NCBI RefSeq assembly: GCF_030697925.1
Contig: NZ_JAUYOJ010000241.1
Location: 1 to 34,357, forward strand
Reading direction: 5' to 3'
Length of the DNA stretch: 34,357 nt
Origin: Phenylobacterium sp.
Lineage (GTDB): Bacteria > Pseudomonadota > Alphaproteobacteria > Caulobacterales > Caulobacteraceae
The notes beneath the pieces are model-generated. The model was not told the DNA's origin, made no database searches, and saw nothing but the letters and a program-made list of their open reading frames with translations. Position numbers and translations under genes: made by a program. Positions within the stretch are counted from its first letter, which is position 1. Each line of letters opens with the position of its first letter. Below, one piece after another: positions 15,807-24,536 of this stretch.

Positions 15807-15851
15807 AGGTATGTGGCGGGGTTTTCCGCGCCAGCGCGAATGCGCGCGGCC

Positions 15852-17063
15852 CTAATTTTGAGCGGTCAGCCAGCCGCGCAGAGCCACCCGGACCACGGCG
15901 GAAAGGTCATCGTTCAAGTTGAACTCATTCCACCACGTGGGATCGAAACTCGTCTCGGCCTCCAAGTCGAACAATATGAGGCGATCCCCATGCACCACCT
16001 GGGACCGCACTGCGTAAATCTTGTTGCGGCTCGCCTGATGGCGTTCGCCCGGAGCGTAGGTTTCGAGGAACGCCCTGAACGTCGCGCCGATACCGGGGTG
16101 GTCGTGAGTCACGTCCTTACCGCAAGCCGGACAGTGCAACTCATGGCTGGCGCCGCGTAAAAGCAAAGCCTCCACCGCCGTCACCAACGACGCGAACGAG
16201 GCCGAAACACTGGCTCCCCATTGGCGGCGTGCGAGGTCGAGCCAAAATAGGCTCCGGTCAAAACGAGCACGCTGGGACTCCGGCAAGTCGAGATATCGAC
16301 AGATGGACGTGTCGAGGTCGGACGGGACCCGCAAGTGGCCGCCATCATGACCGGATCGATCATGGTACTCGCCAGCCTCGATCTCTTCGATCCGTTTGGC
16401 GGCCGGGGTAGATGGAACGTCCCGGAGAAGCTCACCGGGATCAACCAGGTAGGACCGCTGCGCCCAGACAACTTCATGTCCCTCGGGGCTTTTCACAATA
16501 GCCCATCCCGCGTCCGGCTGACGGTCTGGCAGGTTTGTTCGGCCGGCGAGCAGCAGGTTTAGGAGCCGGGTCAGCCGGCGATGGTCTCGCCGTCTGCGGT
16601 AGCGCGTGACGGCCAAGAATCCACCATCGATCACCGGGTATTCCAGTATGAAAGGGTGTTCCGCCATCTCCACGGGCGGGCGCGGCGCGCCTTCCATCAT
16701 AGGGAGAATCTGGACGCCGGACCGCTCCCCTCTCCAGGAGCCTTCCACGCGGAAACTGCAAAAGCTGATCCCCCGGCCGAACCGGGGAACACCGGAGAGA
16801 AGCGCCGCGCCAACCTCCTCTTCGATCGCCCGCCACTCAGCGCGATCGAAGGCGGCGCCGGGTCTAACGTCACTCAACCTGTTTCGAGGGAAGAACAGTC
16901 GGACGTGGCAATTTGGCCCGGCCTCCGGTAGCGCCAAGCTGGGTGGGTCGCCCTCCCTGAGGTCCAGTTGACCAGGGCCGCCAATCCGTTCGTTGAGGAG
17001 AAGGCGAAGCTCGCCCGGATCGAGCGCCGACCATTCCGGGCGGTAGAGGTTGGTGACGGCCAT
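15852..17063 (-). CDS. ApeA-like HEPN-domain protein
   Basis: 403 residues from ATG 17063, with GGAGGTCACC directly upstream. The N-terminal about 250 residues are unfamiliar. The C-terminal part reads like ApeA-type HEPN domains: SFASLVTAVEALLLRGA, a CxxC (CPACGK), FLETYAPGERHQASRNKIYAVRSQVVHGD. Arg353-x4-His358 in RSQVVHG is the RNase motif of active HEPN proteins. HEPN RNases of this type act in anti-phage abortive infection, so cytoplasmic RNA cleavage upon a trigger is the natural hypothesis. A divergent membrane protein gene begins at about 17198 and could be a partner. No antitoxin is adjacent. Confidence 0.75.
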   Translation of the reverse strand: MAVTNLYRPEWSALDPGELRLLLNERIGGPGQLDLREGDPPSLALPEAGPNCHVRLFFPRNRLSDVRPGAAFDRAEWRAIEEEVGAALLSGVPRFGRGISFCSFRVEGSWRGERSGVQILPMMEGAPRPPVEMAEHPFILEYPVIDGGFLAVTRYRRRRDHRRLTRLLNLLLAGRTNLPDRQPDAGWAIVKSPEGHEVVWAQRSYLVDPGELLRDVPSTPAAKRIEEIEAGEYHDRSGHDGGHLRVPSDLDTSICRYLDLPESQRARFDRSLFWLDLARRQWGASVSASFASLVTAVEALLLRGASHELHCPACGKDVTHDHPGIGATFRAFLETYAPGERHQASRNKIYAVRSQVVHGDRLILFDLEAETSFDPTWWNEFNLNDDLSAVVRVALRGWLTAQN

Positions 17064-17197
17064 GGTGACCTCCGGCGGACGGGAAGCAGTGTAGCGGTGT
17101 CGTTCTCGCTGGATAGCTCGCCGCCATGATCCGGCTGAATGGGGCGGCGCCCTCGCGACTAAGAGTGTCGGCCGGCCATGTAGGGTGATGATAGGCG

Positions 17198-17791
17198 GTG
17201 TGCTCGCTCGGGAATCAGCGAGCGTCAAAACAGTTGCTAGACAAGACACGCGAGCGTGTGAACCTGACGCAGGTTTTGAAGTGGGGGGGCGCGGTGGCTG
17301 GCGTCGAAAAGATCGCTAAGACGGCAGGAGTGACGCTACTCCTGTTCCTGATTTTTTGGGCGTCATACGCGCTCGCCCATGCAGCAATCGTATTCGTTGT
17401 CTCTTATCTCAACCACGTCGCTAACAATATCGCCTCTCCGAGACAATATACTGAATATGCAGAGCGGTTCCTAACCTACAACGCGAGAATAGTCGGCGCG
17501 GTTTTGGCGCCAGCAGTCTCCGTTTCGATGTGCAAATTTGTTGGCAGGAAGATGGGCGGCGAGAGATATAGAACTCCGCTTACAATAGGCATCGTACTGT
17601 TCGTCGCCGGAGGTTGGCTACTACATAGCCCCAACTATCGGGAACTATGGGCGGACAAGGCGATCAATATCTTGGAGAGTGTCGCTATAATATCCTTCGC
17701 CGTCTCGCTCCTCTCGACGGCGACATGGGCAGCGGTATTTGGTCCGATCTTACGACCGATCATTTATTTCATAATTCGAGACAAGAGATAG
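17198..17791 (+). CDS. Multi-span membrane protein, function unknown
   Basis: Up to 197 residues, with about four hydrophobic segments (near 43-72, 95-112, 128-144, 160-190) and a basic C-terminus. The start is uncertain: GTG 17198 gives the full frame, but GTG 17294, behind a G-rich run, gives 165 residues and keeps all the helices. It is divergent from the ApeA-like HEPN gene with 134 bases between their starts. Codon use is more A/T-rich than that of neighbours, hinting at recent acquisition. No family is recognised. A membrane effector or sensor paired with the HEPN protein is one speculation. Confidence 0.6.
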   Translation: MCSLGNQRASKQLLDKTRERVNLTQVLKWGGAVAGVEKIAKTAGVTLLLFLIFWASYALAHAAIVFVVSYLNHVANNIASPRQYTEYAERFLTYNARIVGAVLAPAVSVSMCKFVGRKMGGERYRTPLTIGIVLFVAGGWLLHSPNYRELWADKAINILESVAIISFAVSLLSTATWAAVFGPILRPIIYFIIRDKR

Positions 17792-18172
17792 GGGCCTTCG
17801 AAGTCTTCACGACGGCAGGAACGAGTCATGAAATCTACAAGTGTAAATTATAGTTCAATCTGTCTGATGATTGCCGACTGCGTGCGAGAATTCTCGAAGC
17901 ATAGCTCGGGAGAGGCAGGCGGGCGCCGCGAACGCGATACTTCCGATGTTTAATTGGGACCCCATCTATCTGAAGAACGTCATGCCAGACCGTGATTTCA
18001 TCGAGCGTACACACCATGGCGCATAGGTTCTCACGCCAGACTCCAACCCAACTCTAGAAAAAATGTGGACAGAAAACGGCAATAGATAAGCTCATCAGTG
18101 GATATTACCGGCTTTTGTCCGGTTTATTATGTGAGGACTTCTGCGGTTGTAGTCTGTGGATGGAAGCTGCCA
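17792..18172. other. Non-coding gap, relatively A/T rich
   Basis: About 380 bases without a convincing gene. A 60-codon minus-strand frame (17835-18017) exists but has no ribosome binding site and mixed codon use. The region ends with the hairpin at 18107-18123. Confidence 0.45.
18107..18123 (-). terminator. Hairpin after the replication operon
   Basis: ACCGG (18107-18111) pairs with CCGGT (18119-18123) around CTTTTGT, about 50 bases past the stop at 18173 of the minus-strand operon. It is short; a terminator candidate only. Confidence 0.35.
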
Positions 18173-19114
18173 TCACCAAGCCGCTTCTTCCTTGTATTTC
18201 TGTTCGGTTGTCCTAATACCTCGCGATATGTCGGCCGGATCGGCGGCGAGATTGACGCCCAAGATTTTCCACAGCCTTGCGTCCAATGCTTCGACCACAC
18301 AAGGCGCACCGATCGGAGCACCGGACTCCAGGTTCAACCACGCCCCTTTCAAGGCGCCCTGTCGGCCAAGGCGCTTCTCCTGACCACGCCACCAAGCGGC
18401 AAGCGTCTCCTGCCCGGTCTCGCCGTGATGGGCGTTTGTTCCAGCCTCTAGACAAGCCGCCAGTGCTTCAGAAAGTGCGCCGGTCAGGACGTCGGCGATC
18501 TCCATTCCAGCCGCCCTCCTGGCCTCCCGGACGGCTTCGCCGATATCGCATCGCCGCCGATAGATGTCGGGCAGAACGTCACCGCGCCATGGGCGCCCGG
18601 ATGCCTCCAAGGTCAGCACCACGTCCACCCACAGGCGGGAGCCCGGAACGGGGAGCCTTCGCCGTTCCGACTCGCGAAGCCGAACCGCCCACCCCATGCC
18701 CCAGAGATCAACTCGCCCTTGGAGATACTCCGGAGACCCGGCGAGCATACGTCGCAGCGCTCGTTGACCGGTCGGGTCGAGTCCGAGCGCAGCATGAATC
18801 TCGCCAGGCGTCATGACCCCGCCGTGGTCCGCGAACAGCGCACAGAGCTGGACCTTCAGCCTGTTCGTCACACCCATTACGTCTGATCGATCAAGCAGCG
18901 GACCCGCTATGAAGGTTCCCCGCCGACCCTGGGCGAGAACGCCGCGATCCCGCATCTGGTATAGCGCGCGCCGCAACCGTCGCTCGCCCTCGCCGCCGCG
19001 ACCGAACCGCTCTCCCAATACCACCGCCATGTCGGCATGAGTGAAACCGTCCGGCGCACGGGCCAGTGCTTCTCGGGAGGCTTCAAGCACTTCCATTGTG
19101 AAACGACCGCTCAT
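18173..19114 (-). CDS. Winged-helix-like protein following the primase-helicase
   Basis: 313 residues from ATG 19114, overlapping the primase-helicase stop by four bases (ATGA), so the two are co-translated. The N-terminal about 70 residues resemble a winged helix (DGFTHADMAVVLGERFGRGGEGERRLRRALYQMRDRGVLAQGRRGTFIAG) with an R-G-T-F wing. A second similar unit may follow (GVMTPGEIHAALGLDPTGQRALRRML). The rest is arginine-rich and unknown. It may bind origin or operator DNA, act as a replication accessory, or regulate the operon. Confidence 0.65.
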   Translation of the reverse strand: MSGRFTMEVLEASREALARAPDGFTHADMAVVLGERFGRGGEGERRLRRALYQMRDRGVLAQGRRGTFIAGPLLDRSDVMGVTNRLKVQLCALFADHGGVMTPGEIHAALGLDPTGQRALRRMLAGSPEYLQGRVDLWGMGWAVRLRESERRRLPVPGSRLWVDVVLTLEASGRPWRGDVLPDIYRRRCDIGEAVREARRAAGMEIADVLTGALSEALAACLEAGTNAHHGETGQETLAAWWRGQEKRLGRQGALKGAWLNLESGAPIGAPCVVEALDARLWKILGVNLAADPADISRGIRTTEQKYKEEAAW

Positions 19115-22100
19115 TGGGTCTTGGCGGCGAGTAGCTTCATCCGCCAACCGTCCGGCGACCTCTTGAGCTTCCAGTTCTGCCCGTCGATCGCCCACACCCG
19201 ACGTTCGAGCCCGTCCAGGCGCTCGTAAAATGCGGCCTCGTCTTGGCCCTCGCTTGTGAATGCGATGGCCGATCCCATGCCCGCAGCCCATTGGAATAGT
19301 TTTGCTTCCGTTAGGAGTGCGTCTCCATGCGCCGCCACCCACTTCACGGCGAAACTGCGAAGGCCGGCGTCCTCACGATCCACCCGGATCGCCCGAGGGT
19401 TCTTCAGAAACCCCGTTATGCCGCAGACCTCCAAGACACCTCCGACCGCGCTTACCCAGGCCTCGAAGCTGGGAAGTCGCTCCGCTCCAGCGAACGCCGG
19501 CCTTCCGACCTGTATCCAATATTGGATCATGGTCAGCAGGGCGGCGATAAGCTCACCGCGATGGTCCGGAACCCAGGTCTTAAGGTGGTGCTTGTAGGTC
19601 CGCTTCCGGACGTCCTCCTGGTCCGCATCCAAATTGATCCAGACCACGCGCCTGGCCATTTCGTTCGGAACGACGGGGCTGATCCCGGTGAATATTGTAA
19701 GGAAATCGTTCGGACACCTGATCCAGTCAGACTCTCCCAAGAGGCGCCCGCTGACCGACGACGAGGTCGAAAATCGCAAGATGGTCGGCGAGTTGAGCCT
19801 TGTGATGTTGTCGAGGAAGCAGAACCCCCGCCCGGCCCTCGCCAACGCGAGCATCACCTTTTGCATCTCGTCATTATTGTCAGTGTAGGGAACGGTTTCG
19901 GCCTCTTCTCCGTCGAAAATCAAAGACGACAGGTTCGCCAGTTGAGTGGCGCCCGTTCCCGCTATTGGCTTCACGATCCCGAAAATCGGCGACACCGCCC
20001 CGATCCCCTTTCGCATGAATGGGGTCAGCAGCATCGCGATCGCGTTGGCCTTCGAGACGTCAGGGGTCTCGGCGCCGTCTAGTTCATCCGAAAAGGGGAA
20101 GTCCAAGAGAAGATCGTTTTGGATCAGGCTTACGGCGTCGGCGACCTGCTCTGGCGTCAGACACTCGGAAATTTCAGGGACGATAAGGTCGCCAAGGTCG
20201 ACGCAGAAGTCTCCGAAATGCCCATCTCGATCTAGGCGATCCCAAGTTTCATTGAACGTGGGCGACCGAACGACGGTCGGTTTCGGTGGCAGCGCCCGAG
20301 CTATCTCCTCGAACTCATCAGAAATCTGTTCGCGAGGTGGCGCCTCCTTGATCATCTGCGCGCCAGCCTTCCTCACCTGCGCGACAGACGCCAGACTGGA
20401 TACGGCGGCGTGAAAGGCCCCTGGCCGAAGGTCTTCATAGATTACCCGGCCAGCGCTATCCTGGCCCTTCCGTGAAACCTGGCCGAGATTGTTGACCCAG
20501 ACGGGTTCGTCTGTGTTTTGCAGTAACACGGTCTGGCGAATGAAACTTCGGCAATCAACCTGATCGATCGCCTCTTGGTAATTGAGGATGCGATGACCAT
20601 TCGGAAGCGTCGTTACAGTACCTGACGCGGCCCCGGTTTCTTCCTTCGGCTTCGGGAGACGCGCGGTCACCTCGCGTCGCAGCACGGTGACACTAACTTG
20701 AGTGAGTTTGCTGAGGCGCTTGATCGTCACCTCGCGGTCCGACATGACCGCGAGATTGGCGATCTCGCCAACGACGGCGTCCCGCGCGATGATGTCGCCG
20801 GCGCCCATATGGTCGATCTGGGCCAGGATCGCGTCTAATGCGTCCTGTCGCGCCTGCGGCGTCGGCGGCGCCGCGATTTCAGCGACGTCCGCGTTGTACT
20901 CGTCCGAGGTGAGCACCTCTTCAGGAAGACGCCCGTCCGCGATCATCGCCGCCAGCATGTCGAACCCGGTATATCTCCGACAACTCTCGTGCTGGCATGA
21001 GATCGTGAAAATCGGGGATGGCCCTTCCCCAGCATTAGTAACGAAGCAAGCGGTGTCATTTGGATCGCCAGCGTTGCTGTGGCCGCTGTCAAACGGGCAC
21101 TCAATTGTGACCTTCGACCCATTCCGGCTACCGCGAATATGTTCGTCGTCGTGGTTGCGCACGGCATCGGCGATCTGGAAGCCGGGCGCGCGCTTGAAGA
21201 AGCGCCCGGCAAGTTCACGCCCGGCTTCGGTTGATGTCCTTGACCCAGAACGCGACCCGTTCGGCGTCGATAGCCCGGACTCAATTTCCAGTGCCTGCCA
21301 GTCCAGGGGATTGCCGCCGAACAGGTAAGTCTCATGCGGACGATCCGGCGCATGCGACGGCAGATGGAAGGCGCGATTTAAATCCGAACCAGTTCGATCG
21401 ATCGATAACCCGCCCAACTCGCGGGCCACGGCTTCAGGAATGGCGCGCCACCGTGCCCGCCCCTCCGCGTCGGTAGGTCCGTTGTCGGCGATCACATAGG
21501 GTTCGGCGAGGGGAACGATCACCCGCCATCTCGGAAGCGGTCGGTGCGAGATCACGGCCTCCCGGCCCGCCCGTCCCTGCAATACTTCCACCGAGACATT
21601 CTGCACGAACACCGGATCGTACTTCTTCGTCTGGAGTAGAAATTGGGTTGCAGCTGCGGGCGTTGGCTCGTCACCGAGGTTGTTGTTCCGGCACCACCTG
21701 ACCAGGGAATCGAGCGGCACCCGCGTTTCAGGCTTCATATGCGAGTGGGTGGACGTGAGCACGGCCGCTAGGCCCGCCGCCTTGATCCGTGAGATCATTT
21801 CCTCGGTGGCGAGGCCAGTATCGATATCCAAGCCAACGAACGCCATCGATATGACCGCTGCGACTTCACGGGGACCCCTTGGAAGAGCGCCTAAGACCAG
21901 TGATGCGGTGTCCTTGTTGGCGCTTTCCTTGTGGCGGCAGAATAGCTTCAGGACACCAGCGGCCGTCATGTCGATCGGAGACCATATTTTCGACTTGATC
22001 CCCGCCGCCCGCGTCACCGTCACAATGCGCTGAAGTGCCGGGGCCTCCCAATCGATCGGCGTGACGATCTTGGCGTCTTCGAACCGGTCGAAGTCATCGT

Positions 22101-22209
22101 CGGACGAGGCGAGGGTATCGGAGTCGTCTGGGTATTCTTCGCTGATTGCGTCCCGCCAAGCTTGTTCGTTCCAAGACGGAAGAGCTAGCGCCTCGTTGTG
22201 ATGGTCCAT
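19111..22209 (-). CDS. Primase-helicase: AEP-like primase with C-terminal AAA+/SF3-like ATPase
   Basis: 1032 residues from ATG 22209; a GTG 42 bases upstream is an alternative. The primase-like part has FVGLDIDTG (Asp128, Asp130), STHSH (about 153-157) and RWRVIVPL (about 227-234), the order of archaeo-eukaryotic primases, with an insertion of about 65 residues between the last two. A Cys/His cluster follows (ECPFDSGHS near 371 and ISCQHESC near 405-410). The ATPase-like part, about 740-940, has GRGFCFLDNI (Asp800, Walker B), a late ARRVV arginine pair and FEAWVSAVGGVLEVCGI. The P-loop position reads AGTGATQLA, with Ala754 where a Lys is expected. It probably replicates the excised element. 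Confidence 0.78.
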   Translation of the reverse strand: MDHHNEALALPSWNEQAWRDAISEEYPDDSDTLASSDDDFDRFEDAKIVTPIDWEAPALQRIVTVTRAAGIKSKIWSPIDMTAAGVLKLFCRHKESANKDTASLVLGALPRGPREVAAVISMAFVGLDIDTGLATEEMISRIKAAGLAAVLTSTHSHMKPETRVPLDSLVRWCRNNNLGDEPTPAAATQFLLQTKKYDPVFVQNVSVEVLQGRAGREAVISHRPLPRWRVIVPLAEPYVIADNGPTDAEGRARWRAIPEAVARELGGLSIDRTGSDLNRAFHLPSHAPDRPHETYLFGGNPLDWQALEIESGLSTPNGSRSGSRTSTEAGRELAGRFFKRAPGFQIADAVRNHDDEHIRGSRNGSKVTIECPFDSGHSNAGDPNDTACFVTNAGEGPSPIFTISCQHESCRRYTGFDMLAAMIADGRLPEEVLTSDEYNADVAEIAAPPTPQARQDALDAILAQIDHMGAGDIIARDAVVGEIANLAVMSDREVTIKRLSKLTQVSVTVLRREVTARLPKPKEETGAASGTVTTLPNGHRILNYQEAIDQVDCRSFIRQTVLLQNTDEPVWVNNLGQVSRKGQDSAGRVIYEDLRPGAFHAAVSSLASVAQVRKAGAQMIKEAPPREQISDEFEEIARALPPKPTVVRSPTFNETWDRLDRDGHFGDFCVDLGDLIVPEISECLTPEQVADAVSLIQNDLLLDFPFSDELDGAETPDVSKANAIAMLLTPFMRKGIGAVSPIFGIVKPIAGTGATQLANLSSLIFDGEEAETVPYTDNNDEMQKVMLALARAGRGFCFLDNITRLNSPTILRFSTSSSVSGRLLGESDWIRCPNDFLTIFTGISPVVPNEMARRVVWINLDADQEDVRKRTYKHHLKTWVPDHRGELIAALLTMIQYWIQVGRPAFAGAERLPSFEAWVSAVGGVLEVCGITGFLKNPRAIRVDREDAGLRSFAVKWVAAHGDALLTEAKLFQWAAGMGSAIAFTSEGQDEAAFYERLDGLERRVWAIDGQNWKLKRSPDGWRMKLLAAKTQ

Positions 22210-22518
22210 TTGATACCAATGTTGACCCTGCACTCCGCATGGTGGAGGCACAGTGTCGCTTCGTTAGTGGCCCGCATTCCTGGCCCGCTTTCCACCAGGA
22301 TCGAGACGCGCAACTCAAACGTCAAGCGCTTAGTAAGTTGACAGACAGCTCCGAACGCGCACGCGAGTTTCTTTACTTACCGTGGCTGTCCACACAGGAG
22401 TTCGCTTCCGCGCTATTTCTAGAGTTACGGGTCTCCATGCTCGGGATGCACTGGTTCACCGTCGAACTCTTCCAGAAGTGGCGGCGCTGTTGCCCGACGA
22501 CCCGGTGACGAAAGAGGA
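22210..22518. other. Gap between operon genes
   Basis: About 309 bases on the minus-strand path between the 157-residue gene and the primase-helicase. A plus-strand frame (22239-22508) is open but uses many CTA/TTA codons, lacks a ribosome binding site and overlaps the primase start region, so it is not called. The gap could hold a promoter for the primase-helicase or an origin-type sequence. No clear repeats were seen. Confidence 0.4.
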
Positions 22519-22992
22519 TCATCCATCCCCCTCCTCCCAGGGCCTTGCCACCTCGCGTGCGACGGCGCGGCTCAATGCGTCGAGGGTCTCCTCACCAGCG
22601 CGACGGCTTCCCAAGTCCACGAACTCGCTGCCGAGGGCGAGCAGGCGTGGCTCGAAACGGACTCTGATCCTACGTGGCTCGAATCCCTGCTTCAAAATCT
22701 CGACAAAGCCGCTCCGGACCGGCTCGAAATCCAATTGGAACACTGTTTCGCAGTTCATGCTTTCCACCACCATGACCAGGTCCCGAACCATCGTCCAAAA
22801 ACGAAGCTCCGGTGAACTGAGGCGTGACGGGAGCCACGGGCCGCCGAGGATTCCCCGGCGCCATGCGTCGTCGTCCCACAGGTCGCCAAGGCGTTGCGTA
22901 AAGTAAGCCGCTAGTCGGTCAGCTTCGCGTGACACGGCCTGCCCACGGGCCGCATGGGTCACATGATGGGCGTGGGCGGTCTGCCGGCTCAC
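22519..22992 (-). CDS. Hypothetical protein of the replication operon
   Basis: 157 residues, overlapping the upstream AlpA-like gene by four bases (ATGA). Rich in Arg, Glu and Leu and probably helical, with a mid-section ELRFWTMVRDLVMVVESMN. No known motif. Its position between the AlpA-like gene and the primase-helicase suggests an element replication or regulation role, but the function is unknown. Confidence 0.65.
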   Translation of the reverse strand: MSRQTAHAHHVTHAARGQAVSREADRLAAYFTQRLGDLWDDDAWRRGILGGPWLPSRLSSPELRFWTMVRDLVMVVESMNCETVFQLDFEPVRSGFVEILKQGFEPRRIRVRFEPRLLALGSEFVDLGSRRAGEETLDALSRAVAREVARPWEEGDG

Positions 22993-23282
22993 GTCGCCAG
23001 CCCCGGCGATTCACCCGTGCGCGCGAAAATCGGGCCGGCGCGTTTGCGGAACCAATCCTTTACGTCGTTCTCTCTGTAAAGAATCGGAGTGTGAGGGCTC
23101 AAGCGGCACCCCGCCACGCCTTCTCCACGCCTGCAAAGCTCTAGAAACCAGCTTCTGGTGAACCGTGGGGGGAGTCCCCATTTTTCAACAATACCGTCCC
23201 AGTCGATGAGCCGATCCGGATTAATATCCGTCGCAATCGGATGGCCGATTAGTTCTGAGTCTGCTTCCAGCACCGTCCTCAT
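22989..23282 (-). CDS. AlpA/excisionase-like winged-helix protein
   Basis: 97 residues. The segment EKWGLPPRFTRSWFLELCRR, then TPILYRENDVKDWFRKRA, has the pattern of MerR-like excisionase and AlpA proteins: helix-turn-helix, a wing, and a final 'x-x-D-V-x-x-W' helix. Four-base ATGA overlaps link it to genes on both sides. Such proteins activate integrase expression or shape DNA for excision on prophages and phage satellites. With a serine integrase, a dedicated directionality factor is expected, and this protein is one candidate. Confidence 0.65.
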   Translation of the reverse strand: MRTVLEADSELIGHPIATDINPDRLIDWDGIVEKWGLPPRFTRSWFLELCRRGEGVAGCRLSPHTPILYRENDVKDWFRKRAGPIFARTGESPGLAT

Positions 23283-23608
23283 AGCGACGTCACCGGCTTG
23301 CCGCCCGCATTTGCGTGATCAAGGCGTTGTGTCGCCGTAAGTCCGCTAAGGTCGGGCTTGGCGGGGGCGGTGTGCGACCCCTCGAAGAGGATCGCCGCAT
23401 CTTCACGCGGACGGATGACTTTGAGTACAAAATCGGCGAGGTCCATGCCGGCGTGATCCCTTCCAGTAACGGCCCAGCCTCCGAAAGAGTCTCGGCCGAT
23501 ACCAACGGCATTTAGTCGGTTTATGAGGTCCGGGATGGCCGATGCCTTCACGCGGATCGTTGGCGCAAGTGCAGTCAGGTAATGAAATAGTCTCTCAGAA
23601 TTAGTCAT
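23279..23608 (-). CDS. Hypothetical protein, first gene of the replication operon
   Basis: 109 residues from ATG 23608 (MTNSERLFHYLTALAPTIRV); the longer frame upstream is not coding-like. It overlaps the AlpA-like gene by four bases. It contains a compact alpha/beta-looking region (AVGIGRDSFGGWAVTGRDHAGMDLADFVLKVIRP) and no motif I recognise. Its promoter should lie in the A/T-rich region 23609-23907. Confidence 0.6.
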   Translation of the reverse strand: MTNSERLFHYLTALAPTIRVKASAIPDLINRLNAVGIGRDSFGGWAVTGRDHAGMDLADFVLKVIRPREDAAILFEGSHTAPAKPDLSGLTATQRLDHANAGGKPVTSL

Positions 23609-23746
23609 AGATGGAGGCGTCGCTCTGTGATGAAGGGAGGCGCACACCCACATAAGAATTAAGCCAACGGCAAGGGGTCGGCTTGAGCCCCGAAGACCAA
23701 TCGCGATGTCGGTGTGCTGTCGTGTAGTTGAGGCGGCCCCCGCCAA

Positions 23747-23907
23747 TGACTACGCGATAGATAATTTATCTCAGAAATCTCCCCAATTGTCAAGAATTCA
23801 CGCGAATTGGATAGAAGTATTGTTGCGAATATCTTTGATTCATTGTTAGTTCGCGCTGAAATTTTTATTGCGTATTGAAGCTCTCTTAGCAGCGGTCGGG
23901 TGACGGC
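23747..23907. promoter_or_regulatory. A/T-rich divergent regulatory region, possible origin
   Basis: Far richer in A and T than its surroundings. It contains CCAATT (23784-23789) and AATTGG (23805-23810) as an inverted repeat, with the smaller AATTC/GAATT repeat inside it. It lies between the divergent minus-strand replication operon and the plus-strand gene at 23908. Promoters for both, an operator or a replication origin are all plausible. Confidence 0.45.
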
Positions 23908-24528
23908 ATGAACTTCGATCAGGTCGGCTTGGCCGTCGCGGGCGGCATTTGCGGTGCTTGCCTGACCCAGGCCGCAACGTTCCTTCGCGATTGGCTCGTG
24001 AAAGGAGAGGAAGGTCGGTTCACGGCCTTGACCTTGGCGCTGGCGCTGGAGGACTTCGCATCCAGGTGTACCCAGCCCGTATTTGCCCTGGAGAACTACG
24101 CAAGTTCGAATTTCAGGACCGCCGAGCCTAGCGGCTCGATTCCTAAGCTCCCTGAATATCCTGATCGTACGAGCTGGAGATCAATCGGTGTCGAGCACGC
24201 GTCCAACGTCCTGAGCTTCCGGGTGATGGTCGACTCCGCGCACTCGTATCTCTCCGACGTATGGGAGCACGAGGGCAGCGCTTCCGTGTGGGGTAACGCG
24301 TCAGACAAAGCCGTCGAACTGGGCGCCGCCGCCCTAGAAGTCGCTGGCAAGCTAAGAAGGGCGTTCACGCTTCCCGCCATGCCAAAGGGCGACAGCTTCG
24401 ATGCGGAAGTCTTTTTTCGAGACCGCCTCGCTGATTTGGCCACCCGCCGCACAGCATATGAGAAGGCGGGCGCGGAAATGTGGGCGGAGTTGGACGCCGA
24501 GGTCGCTCTTACGGAGCCCTCGGAGTGA
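23908..24528 (+). CDS. Membrane-anchored hypothetical protein
   Basis: 206 residues. A glycine/alanine-rich hydrophobic segment at the N-terminus (VGLAVAGGICGACLTQAATF, about 6-25) could anchor it or act as a signal. The remainder is helical and hydrophilic, with WRSIGVEHASNVLSFRVM and a coiled end (ATRRTAYEKAGAEMWAELDAEV). The family is not recognised, though similar N-anchored proteins are frequent on alphaproteobacterial islands. It converges with the HEPN gene at 24537, eight bases away. Confidence 0.65.
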   Translation: MNFDQVGLAVAGGICGACLTQAATFLRDWLVKGEEGRFTALTLALALEDFASRCTQPVFALENYASSNFRTAEPSGSIPKLPEYPDRTSWRSIGVEHASNVLSFRVMVDSAHSYLSDVWEHEGSASVWGNASDKAVELGAAALEVAGKLRRAFTLPAMPKGDSFDAEVFFRDRLADLATRRTAYEKAGAEMWAELDAEVALTEPSE

Positions 24529-24536
24529 TCGCTCGA

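Noticed and set aside
17835..18017. 60-codon minus-strand frame
   Set aside because: No ribosome binding site, A/T-mixed codon use and no motif. It lies in a non-coding gap.
22146..22508. Plus-strand frame opposite the start of the primase-helicase
   Set aside because: Rare CTA/TTA codons, no ribosome binding site and no motif. The first part is antisense to the primase gene.
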